Shown piece after piece: positions 32,435-39,595 of a stretch of 39,595 nucleotides of DNA. The stretch is from assembly GCF_000485595.1 (NCBI RefSeq), contig NW_014577760.1, positions 9,622 through 49,216 on the forward strand, in the 5' to 3' direction. The translations under genes and the position numbers were made by a program. Source of the DNA: Priapulus caudatus. Lineage: Eukaryota > Priapulida > Priapulimorpha > Priapulimorphida > Priapulidae. Each line of letters begins with the position of its first letter. The stretch's first letter is position 1. The notes beneath the pieces are model-generated. The model was not told the DNA's origin. It did not search any database and saw only the letters and a program-made list of their open reading frames with translations.

Positions 32435-34523
32435 GTAAAGAGAGAGAGAGGACAGGAGAATCACATATGAATGGCATTATGATTTCGCTCGCAGGTTTAC
32501 GAGGGCTGATGATGGCTGTCATGCTGTCTGCGCTCATGAGCTCCCTCACATCAATATTCAACAGCGCTAGCGCCATCTTTACATTGGACCTGTACCGCAG
32601 GTGCCGCCCCCTAGCGGCTGAAACTGAACTACTTCTAGTTGGCAAGTAAGAGAACTGAAATATAAACATGTAACTGAATATAACATGCCATTTTAATGTG
32701 ATGCAGATTATGAGCAGTGCTAGAAACAGAATATCACTGGATTAGTATATCTGGCTGTATACATCTGTGTTGGAACATTGTGTATTTAGTTGTTGCCGAA
32801 TGAATCCTACATTAAGATATTGGTACGTAAATCACTATCGTCATCCAAATCATCATCATCGTTATCATCATCCTCATCCTAATTATCATCATCATCATCA
32901 TCACACTATTCCTTGACCCTAACCCTAATAACCCTTAATTCTAATCTTTAACCATAACCTAACCCTAGCTCTAATTTTCACCTAACCTAATCACCTTGAA
33001 TCCTACCATAATCTTAAGCCTATCATTTAAAACAAGGGTCCCAAAGTAGGATATGTCACACCTGTTGTTGTGCGGCATTGTTCTGCACTGTTTTCACTTG
33101 CAGGGTGTTTGTCCTGCTCATGTGTGCAGTGAGCGTAGCCTGGTTACCCATGATACAGTCGTCACAGGGTGGGCAGCTGTTCCTCTACATACAGGCCATG
33201 CAAGGCTACCTCGGCACTCCCATAGGCGCGCTGTTCCTAATCGCGATACTGTGGAAACGAATCAACGAAAAGGTAATGTTGATGTTGGAGCGTTCTAATT
33301 TCAAAAGTTTGGCAAAGGAGGGTATATCTCATTTTGCGTGATTTCTTGCCATGTGAATATGCTTGCTGTGATGTCTAACAAACGTTTTGTTTTCAGGGAG
33401 CTTTCTGGGCTCTGCTCGCAGCGCACGTCATCGGCATTGGGAAGATCGCCCTCGATTTCAGCTACCCAGAGCCCCCTTGTGGGGAACCAGATGAGCGCCC
33501 TCTGCTGGTCAGCAAGGTGCACTTCCTCTACTTTGGCTCCATCGAGATGTTGATAGTGTTCGCCGTGGCAACGGCGGTCAGCCTGATGACCAAGTGTCAG
33601 CCAGACAGCGAGGTAAGAGCCAGAGTGAGCTTATACACTAGAAAATGCACTTTATAGAGCAACACTTTGCGATTCTAGTTGGAAGGCAATGCTAAAGCTG
33701 CTAAGTGTGAAAGTGAAACATTTATGTATTTACAGACAAGTGTTAGCATTCCGTTAAACTTTGATGAAGACACAACCCGCATGTGGGTCCCCCCCCCACC
33801 CACTTCCAGGCAAAATGGGTTAATTAGCTTACAACCCTGATAAAGTATCGTAACGAGGTAAATGTACAATTAAGAAGCTATGCGATCATGCCCGTACGAT
33901 CATAGCAAGGTCAGCAGGAGACTTTGAGAGCCACATGGCTTTAAGAGCCACAACGTGTTATGTATCTTGCAGTTGAAGTCTGTCACATGGTGGACGAGGT
34001 TTGAATGTGGCGAGGAGCAGCCACTAGAGGCCGCCACTGAGAAGGTGCAGAAGATGGATGTGCAGGAAGAGCAGTGTACGTATCTCTCATTTAATATCCC
34101 GCGGGCATCCTTGTTGCTTTCCCACGTCCTATGAATTTTCCCTCATAGCTTTCTGTCTGCTTGATGAATTTACAAGATGTGTTTGTTATGATGATGCCGA
34201 TTTTCTGTGCTTCAAGTCGAAGAACATTCGTCTTGTACCGACTCAAATCTAGTTATGTTGAGTGTAGCATTATGCAGAGCGCATAGTATCAGCAGAAAGA
34301 GGTGTGGGCATTAATAACAAACATGGCCGGTGTTGCAGCCGAGAGTTCCAGCCACTCACGGCTCTTCAACGTGCTGTGCGGAGTGACGACAGCCGAGGGC
34401 GGCGACGATGGCGCCACCTGTCTGAAATCCATACAAGAAACGACGCGTAACAGAGTCATCCTGGCCGTCAATGCGGGCTTCCTGCTCACCACCACGCTGG
34501 TGCTCTGCATTATATTCCGCTAA
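28659..34523 (+). CDS. SLC5A9-like: Sodium/sugar cotransporter (SGLT family), complete 14-exon gene
   Basis: Exons: 28659–28733, 28875–28946, 29494–29598, 30088–30252, 30493–30598, 30821–30901, 31173–31378, 31646–31781, 32151–32258, 32495–32645, 33104–33272, 33397–33612, 33973–34075 and 34339–34523, giving 625 residues with all phases matching. Residues that bind sugar in human SGLT1 are present: Asn58, His63, Glu82, Tyr265, Trp266, Lys296 and Gln432 (SGLT1 78, 83, 102, 290, 291, 321, 457). From 265 to 432 the offset is a constant 25, so the model has no hidden gap there. The Na2-site serines are Ser367 and Ser368 in [13 protein letters not shown]. The last helix ends CIIFR. The product should couple sodium entry to sugar uptake at the plasma membrane. 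Segments such as ADPDVC and VTWWTR recall SLC5A9 more than SLC5A10, but this is from memory and not a tree. Splice junctions of exons 4 and 7 carry tandem repeats. Confidence 0.93.
29849..30134 (+). repeat. Tandem units of about 120 bp containing the exon 4 acceptor
   Basis: The true exon 4 begins at 30088 after TTGCAG. A close copy of its acceptor and first ~47 bases (TTGCAG|TTGGCAGTGCTGGTCGTCAT) begins at 29966, 122 bp upstream. A degenerate third unit begins at about 29849 after TTCTAG and still encodes a related hydrophobic string ([12 protein letters not shown]). The upstream units have no good donor, and reading through them shifts the frame, so they are probably decoy or dead exon copies. 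Copy 1 (about 27010–27174) has one fewer unit. Confidence 0.85.
30246..30420 (+). repeat. Duplicated donor region at the end of exon 4 (43-bp period)
   Basis: GATCGCG|GTGGGTTGACGATC, which spans the exon 4 donor (GT at 30253), recurs exactly 43 bp downstream with GT at 30296. A weaker third version (GAGATGGGTTGACAATC) lies near 30379. The first donor keeps the family frame. Use of the second would shift it. Confidence 0.8.
31368..31487 (+). repeat. 21-bp tandem array of 5′ splice sites at SLC5A exon 7
   Basis: After the exon end GCTGCGACCAG, the units GTAAGCATTAGCTGTGACC-AG repeat at 21-bp spacing. Six GT donors start at 31379, 31400, 31421, 31442, 31463 and 31484, and there is another GTAAGT at 31488. 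Since 21 is divisible by 3 and the units contain no stop, each later donor would add the heptapeptide VSISCDQ after Gln270, next to the sugar-binding Tyr265–Trp266. The first donor gives the normal family sequence CCDQ|VIVQR. Confidence 0.92.
31805..31858. repeat. TTC microsatellite in SLC5A intron 8
   Basis: A run of TTC triplets within the intron. The poly-Phe and poly-Glu frames across it are artefacts. Confidence 0.95.
32329..32453. repeat. GA microsatellite in SLC5A intron 9
   Basis: A long GA run with GAGAA-type interruptions fills most of the intron before the exon 10 acceptor at 32494. It contains no exon. Confidence 0.95.
32834..33010. repeat. ATC microsatellite and degenerate telomere-like repeats in SLC5A intron 10
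   Basis: ATC/ATT triplets (32834–32911) are followed by CCTAACCCTAA-like units (about 32915–33005) with many substitutions. Similar degenerate CCCTAA units form the core of the transposon at 8310–8590. Confidence 0.75.
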
Positions 34524-34800
34524 AATCACATCCGCAGTCTAGGTGCGAGGCATACCGAGTCTAATCGTGGCGAGGTGTGTGGAAACGTTGTACGTCACGT
34601 GTGTAAACTAGCATGGACTACGGACAAACAAGGAAAAGGGTTTGGAAGTACTGTAATATTGCAGATTCACAGACCCACCACTTTATAGCTGTTGTAAAAA
34701 TTTCTAATGGATGCCATGTTTACAAATATTCAAAATAAGCAGCCAGCTATAGTATTGTTTTATGTTAGTCTTTAACTATGAATAAATAACTGATCGTTTT
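34524..34800 (+). other. SLC5A 3′ UTR with polyadenylation signal
   Basis: It follows the TAA at 34521–34523. AATAAA lies at 34781–34786. A TAACCATAACCTGATTATGGTTATAA inverted pair sits just downstream at about 34800–34826. Confidence 0.6.
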
Positions 34801-35137
34801 TAACCATAACCTGATTATGGTTATAACAAGATAACATCATATAACAATATATAACATTAGGTAGCATTCTTTGTTGTTCCATTTAGCAGATAGTATGAAA
34901 TCTGCAATGCATTTATAGTGTAGAAATGTATACTGCTGCATAGTGTATTCATATGCCACCGAACTATGCCTGAAAGGGTTGTAAAATTGTTTACTCTCTA
35001 AATATTGATGTTTTATACTATATAGCAAATTATGCCAACGACACTGCATGTACTTATCATTTTGAAATACTCATAAATACAAAAAAGTAGTATTTGAAAA
35101 ACTTCTATTTAATTTGTTGGGGTTTCAATCTTTTCCT

Positions 35138-35402
35138 AGTACAAATCATAGGGCTACAAAAGTCTATACAAATGCGGGCCCTCATGACGTGGAGAGTATT
35201 TCGCAAGACGTATCTAAAGCTCTGCTACAGACCTGCTACATACTACAATGCATGTAAAACTCACGACGTCAGTCACAATACAGCCAACCTCAGTCCCAGT
35301 TCACCACGCAAAGAACAGCCAGTAGACCAGAGCAGTGAGAAATACCAGGAACAAGATGTTCCACAAGACATAGATGTTACATCGCGCACCTCTTCTAACT
35401 AG
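35138..35402 (+). CDS. Orphan exon, unidentified small protein or terminal exon
   Basis: An acceptor-like TCTTTTCCTAG ends at 35137. An open frame then runs to TAG at 35400–35402, containing Met at 35172 (MRALMTWRVFRKTYLKLCY) followed by a Ser/Gln/Asp-rich, probably disordered tail ending SRTSSN. From that Met it would encode about 76 residues. The basic, Trp-containing start might be a mitochondrial or membrane-anchoring peptide, but I do not recognise the protein. It could be a single-exon small gene, the last exon of something spliced from upstream, or a chance frame. Confidence 0.35.
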
Positions 35403-35783
35403 AGGCATTTTTGACACTTCTAAATGGTATTTTAACACTCGATATAAAAACCACCGCACAACAATAATCGCACAGACGAACGCTAACTACGGCAGGGTTT
35501 TTAAGCAATACAGCGAGCACACTAACCTTAACACGTCGGTTGGTCACTGAGTGGTCATCTACAAACAAACAGCATAAATTTTATTTTACGAAGCTCTGAC
35601 CACCTATTCGGAAACACACAACCGACAAGTTACTGAATGAGGTAGGCTTTACCTGCATTCCCTCTCACCCTCCTCAACACTAACAATAGTTTTCAGGAAG
35701 GAATTATAGTTCATAATGGAATTATAAAAAAACACTAATTTTCAGCAGACGACTAGAGATGGCGCTGCATACGCAGGGTATCT

Positions 35784-36011
35784 CTATAGCTTGTCCGAGT
35801 AGTAATTCTTTTTCGGTATCACTACGGTCGGGTCGGTGGGACGCCTGAAACCAGAGCAGCAGTCGGATACCTTTTCCGCGTTCCTCTCACAGCACTTTAT
35901 CATTGCCTCGATCGCACTGGTGCAGTCAGGCTCCTGAAAGCCCTTGGAGTCCAAACAGCGCTGTATGGCACATGCGTACTTCTTACATGGGTCCGTTGAT
36001 GGTCTGGACAT
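35784..36011 (-). CDS. CMC4: CMC4, twin CX9C mitochondrial protein
   Basis: 75 residues from ATG 36011 (MSRPSTDPCKKYACAIQRC onward). Two CX9C motifs are visible: C-KKYACAIQR-C and C-TSAIEAMIK-C. A CC pair and a CSGF motif follow. This is the arrangement of human CMC4 (p8 of the MTCP1 locus; DPC..ACEIQKC..CSGF). Members are imported into the mitochondrial intermembrane space, where oxidation forms two disulfides in a helical hairpin. The start was chosen because it places DPC at the family position. An upstream in-frame ATG at 36038 would add nine residues. AATAAA on the minus strand lies at about 35580–35585, roughly 200 bp past the stop. No intron is visible in this frame. Confidence 0.88.
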   Translation of the reverse strand: MSRPSTDPCKKYACAIQRCLDSKGFQEPDCTSAIEAMIKCCERNAEKVSDCCSGFRRPTDPTVVIPKKNYYSDKL

Positions 36012-36452
36012 GACCCACCAACACTGAGTTTTTTTCACAGTTTTGTTGCTTCCCTGTTTGAGCTTTTCATTAAATGTACATGCCGCAGATCACATGAATC
36101 TGCTTCTTAATCACTCGTGGTGTGTGCACACTAGTTGCTCGTCTGTCAGGAATGCAGCAAGTTGGGGGATTATTCAGATTTCTTGCCGTACTGCAGAGGA
36201 AAGAAAAATAATCGGCGACGAAAGCACACGTACACAAAACAACATCTATTATTCATATCGCAATCATGTCAGGCTTGCAAAAATTTATAGTGTGTGGTTT
36301 TCTTTAACTTTTTTCTGCTTTACCTGTAAACAGAATTTTTTGGCCAATGCATACATAATTGTACTGTGATTACACATGCACAATCTCAAGGTTGTGCGAA
36401 CGCTACATTACCCCTGAGGTTCTGAGCTGTTAATCACTACAAACCCGCAGAT

Positions 36453-37220
36453 TTATACCTTGTTTGTAATCCACTGCACATCCTCCAGCGCACGGCGTGA
36501 GATCTGCAATATCCTGTCCTTGTCTATCTCATATTTGTGGCTGTTGAACTGCTGCAGGTAGAGAACGACATCACTGAGAAGTTATTCAGTAGTAGTAGCA
36601 GTAAAAATAGAAGCATCTTATGCAATAAAAGCTCATCCTATTATTCGATTAATGGCAGAAACACAGAGGCAGTTGGATTTTACATTCCCATGCTTCCTCT
36701 TACTCCTATTAGTAACAGTAATCAGAGATCCTCTAAAAGTATTTCTTACAGAAGCAACATTATTAAGAAAATCCATTGGTCGTAGGCGCCACCTATCTAT
36801 TTCATATAGCTACACTTGGCAGCTTCTCTATGTTTCACTGATATGAGATGAGCAGGGTCTCAGCTCGCAGCCAACTTTAACCACGGACCTGAACGCTGAG
36901 CACATTACCTTCTTACATACAGCTGTACAATACTATCGGTATCACATCAAACTATCGATGTACTTTAACGTGCTCCTGAAGCCACATATCTAATACAAAT
37001 GGCATTAAGTTAAGAACTGAACCGCAAAAGTCTGCGGTATAGAAGCAGGACATGGATGGATGTGTTTACACGTGGTTTCGCTGCTGTTACGCACCTGTCG
37101 TAGCTGGTGCCTGTAGTGTGCGCCCGCGTGATCTGGTAATTGCCTAAGCTGACGTAGAAGGTGTCTGTACAGACTAACTGGAGACCTAACCACAGTGTTA
37201 ACAGCAGTCCCGGCAGGCAT
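36453..37220 (-). CDS. LYRM9: LYRM9, LYR-motif protein, two exons
   Basis: Exon 1 is 37220–37095 and exon 2 is 36551–36453 on the minus strand, 74 residues in all. Exon 1 contains the LYR motif (SLYRHLLRQLRQLP) and ends LRQ before the donor GTGCGT. Exon 2 begins QFNSHKYEIDKD and ends VQWITNKV before the stop. Human LYRM9 is 78 residues and shares the LYRYLLR...LP start and an IEDADWIMNK end, from memory. LYR proteins bind mitochondrial acyl carrier protein and act in assembly of respiratory or Fe–S enzymes, but the specific role of LYRM9 is poorly known. The exon 2 acceptor is a CAGCAG (NAG-NAG) site, so forms with or without Gln43 are possible. The protein ends right after exon 2 enters GTATAA, so I treat that as the stop and not as a donor. 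Confidence 0.85.
36552..37094 (-). other. LYRM9 intron
   Basis: GT–AG intron of 543 bp between the two LYRM9 exons. Plus-strand frames inside it have no protein-like features. I see no element or RNA in it. Confidence 0.7.
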
Positions 37221-38350
37221 AGCTCACATCAGTTCTGAAACCAAGCACATACAAACTATAAATAATAGTATGTCTTTATCTACACAACTGTCCACGATGA
37301 CGTATATATATGTTAATAATATTAGATACCAAGGATAACATCCCTGCAAATGGAGATGAGAGCTGAGCATTTTGTCAAGTAGCCTTACGAGACTATTTCG
37401 AATGGAAATCAATTCGATTTTCTTTCCTGTCTCATCACTATTGTATTCTCCCTCAAGGATAATGTATCATTCACAGAAATGTCTACTGCCTCTTTCGTCT
37501 GCTGCACTATCCAACATTTTGAGGCATTTCACATGTGAACGAATTCGTCGCGGCGTGCGATTTACCGGATGTGCTCCAGTCAGACTTGCACTGCAATCTG
37601 CATTCCATTTTGGCATTAGTAAAAGTGAAGACTTTCCTTTGCACACGCAAATACAGTAAAGACACAATCTTACACGTGCATAACCACCTAACTGACCCCG
37701 ACCAACGCTCTAAGCTTACAGACCCTCTCCCCGCACAAAAGACTCACCGCAGGAGCCAAGCCGCCGTTACGTAATAGTCACCTAAGCACAAAAGCCACAT
37801 ACGGCAAACCTCGTTAGATGGCCAACTCATTTAGCAAGTGGAAGACAGGCGACTCGTAGGTGTGCCAGAAACTGGTCAGTACAATCACACGGGCGATGCT
37901 TCTACGACCAACGATACAGGTTCTGCGATGGGTCAACAGAGAGGCTGTGGTGCTCAGTAAAAGGTAGGCTTTTCACAGAGCTAGATTGAGATAAATTTTT
38001 AGATATATGTCTTGTTGCAATATAGATTAGATAAAATATATATGTGACTGTGCTGCACATAATAAGATTCAAAGCTGACTTGATATCAATAGAACTTTTT
38101 TCACCAGCAAAATTCAACAATATTTTTTTCACATTGATAGAGTCCTTGTGTAGGTCAGAAAGCAGATTAATATTGTCTTTAGATGGTTAATTCTTTGATA
38201 TATCTATCATTTATTAACACGGCTAAACTTGCACCTATTTAATTTACTAGTAAATCCTTATACACACTGTGAGCCGTTTTTTATTACTTGGATTTATGGG
38301 GATTTATGGTATGTTTCGGCTTTTTGCCAGTGATACATGATGTGTTGTAT
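37221..38350. other. Intergenic, nothing recognised
   Basis: AT-rich sequence with short open frames only. A short CpG-containing patch near 37540–37570 and several TA-rich stretches are present. I find no exon with good splice sites and family-like sequence, no RNA gene and no delimited repeat. Confidence 0.5.
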
Positions 38351-38359
38351 ATATCTATG

Positions 38360-38491
38360 TAGTCCGAGATTCCTCTGACCAATGCCCACACCGACGATTT
38401 TGGTGGTTTTGGTGTGGGTTTTGGTGGGCTAACCCACACCAAAACCACCAAAATCGTCGGTGTGGGCATTGGTCAGAGGAATCTCGGACTA
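38360..38491. mobile_element. Perfect-hairpin MITE with 9-bp TSD
   Basis: 132 bp made of two 61-bp arms that are exact reverse complements (starting TAGTCCGAGATTCCTCTG and ending in its mirror), around a 10-base loop TTGGTGGGCT. The exact 9-bp direct repeat ATATCTATG flanks it at 38351–38359 and 38492–38500. There is no coding capacity. The perfect arms imply a recent insertion or conversion. Termini differ from the other 9-bp-duplication element at 8310–8590. Confidence 0.9.
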
Positions 38492-38500
38492 ATATCTATG

Positions 38501-39225
38501 GTGATACATTGATTATTCATAATAATTAATATGTACATGTATCATCTACATATCGTGTATCACTAGTACGTACATCTCCCAAGTTGTGGATTAGCCTTTG
38601 ACCTTTACGGTTGTTGATTTTTTTATTTGATATGATAATCTGCATAGCTGTAGGCCCTACACATCATGGACAGATAACCGTGTCGTGTGCATAGTCGTGA
38701 TACTAATAGTGCATCGACATAGGGCCTAGTTCCTAACGGAAAGGTAAGTAATGGAACATTACATATAGTTGTTGCTATATAAATTACAGTATTGTAATCA
38801 TGAACGTGTATACTACATTATAACATTGAGTCTGAATGAGTACGTAGTACTAGTAGTAGTAGTGGTGGATAGGATATTTACTACTATAGTACTGGGTGTG
38901 TCAAATAGGATTTTGCCGGGCCAGAGCAATATTTGCTTCTACATTTACGATATTAGGCAGATATATTACTGAAAGGGCACATAGACAAAGCTAAGCATAA
39001 ACCTCACACCCAACCATCTTACCACTTATCATCTCGTCCCTACCTACCCATTACTATTAGTAGTTCGTAGTCCATGGCCACCAAATCCCTGTTTATGTGC
39101 AACGCTGAGTCACTGAGGGCAGTGCAGCGGGTACTGTCGATCTACAGCAGAGATGATGACGTCATTCCGTCTCTACCAGGGGTCGATCGTGACGTACGCG
39201 CATGTACATGTAATCCGTAATGTAC
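38501..39225. other. Intergenic, nothing recognised
   Basis: AT-rich, with a TAG triplet run near 38850–38865. I see no gene or delimited element. Confidence 0.5.
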
Positions 39226-39290
39226 ATCGCGGAGTTAATGAGACAAACCCAGGAGTTAATGAGACAATTTGTCTCATTAACTCCTGATGT
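39226..39290. repeat. Palindrome and direct repeat of GAGTTAATGAGACAA
   Basis: GAGTTAATGAGACAAA occurs near 39232, again at about 39254, and then inverted (TTTGTCTCATTAACTC). The last two form a near-perfect palindrome with 18-base arms (CAGGAGTTAATGAGACAA) and a one-base centre. The outer CAGGAGTTAA recalls the CAGGAGTAA ends of the element at 19593–19675. No clear target duplication. Confidence 0.7.
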
Positions 39291-39595
39291 AATGCAATCT
39301 TCAGATATATATATCTCGAGTAAATATGTGCATAAATGTTTGTGATTATTATTTACTCCTGATATATATATATATCACGTATAGATATATATAGGGTATC
39401 TTTACGCGGTCTATACAACCAAGAAGTAACTCGCAAAAAAACAAATAATATCAATGTAATAACAATAAACAAATTTTATGAAGGATGTGAAGTTCTGATG
39501 AACTGACATTCTTGTCAGATTTTAGTAATAAATGTTGGCGCCGGTAAAAATACATTACTGTATAGGCCCTACATGCATTACAATACCGTATATTT

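Noticed and set aside
32915-33005. Internal telomere or chromosome end
   Set aside because: The CCCTAA-like units are short and heavily degenerate and lie inside an intron of an intact gene.
36012-36038. Upstream Met of CMC4 (adds nine residues)
   Set aside because: The family starts a few residues before DPC, which ATG 36011 gives. The longer start adds an unusual CWW string. It cannot be excluded without transcript ends.

Overview
This window is nuclear DNA from an animal, probably a highly heterozygous marine invertebrate; I cannot name a species. Intron-rich genes with GT–AG introns encode recognisably metazoan proteins. These are a mitochondrial short-chain acyl-CoA dehydrogenase (ACADS), a sodium/sugar symporter (SLC5A9-like), the twin CX9C protein CMC4 and the LYR-motif protein LYRM9. 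Small inverted-repeat transposons, minisatellites and microsatellites lie between and inside the genes.

Layout. 1–4643 is a long imperfect inverted repeat around a GTGGTGATG-type satellite. 5285–14453 holds a CACGTG-rich minisatellite, an unidentified plus-strand first exon, a divergent minus-strand first exon, and ACADS exons 1 to 9 (exon 9 cut by a 10-N gap). After the gap, 14464–22892 repeats the same stretch with scattered SNPs and indels, and ACADS then runs to its stop at 24068. 24350–27174 holds the SLC5A upstream region and exons 1 to 4 (exon 4 cut by a second 10-N gap). 27185–34523 repeats that stretch and continues through a complete 14-exon SLC5A gene. An orphan exon, CMC4 (minus) and LYRM9 (minus) follow. 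37221–39595 holds no gene I can support, but it does hold a perfect-hairpin transposon.

I read both apparent tandem duplications as the two haplotypes of one locus laid end to end. In each case the first copy stops inside an exon, at a fixed-size N gap that falls in a tandem repeat, and the second copy restarts in low-complexity sequence. The real locus would then be about 12 kb shorter, with one ACADS and one SLC5A gene.

The most unusual pattern is tandem repetition anchored on exon–intron boundaries, seen four times in two unrelated genes. The exon 9 donor of ACADS is repeated six times at 28-bp spacing. The exon 7 donor of SLC5A is repeated six times at 21-bp spacing, in frame and without stops. 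The acceptor end of SLC5A exon 4 is repeated two to three times at about 120 bp and differs in copy number between the two copies. The exon 4 donor is duplicated at 43 bp. A candidate box C/D snoRNA lies in the last ACADS intron. Three families of non-autonomous DNA transposons can be delimited to the base by their target-site duplications.

ACADS (fatty-acid oxidation), CMC4 and LYRM9 are all mitochondrial-type proteins, but nothing in the sequence shows that they are co-regulated. The SLC5A gene is a plasma-membrane transporter.
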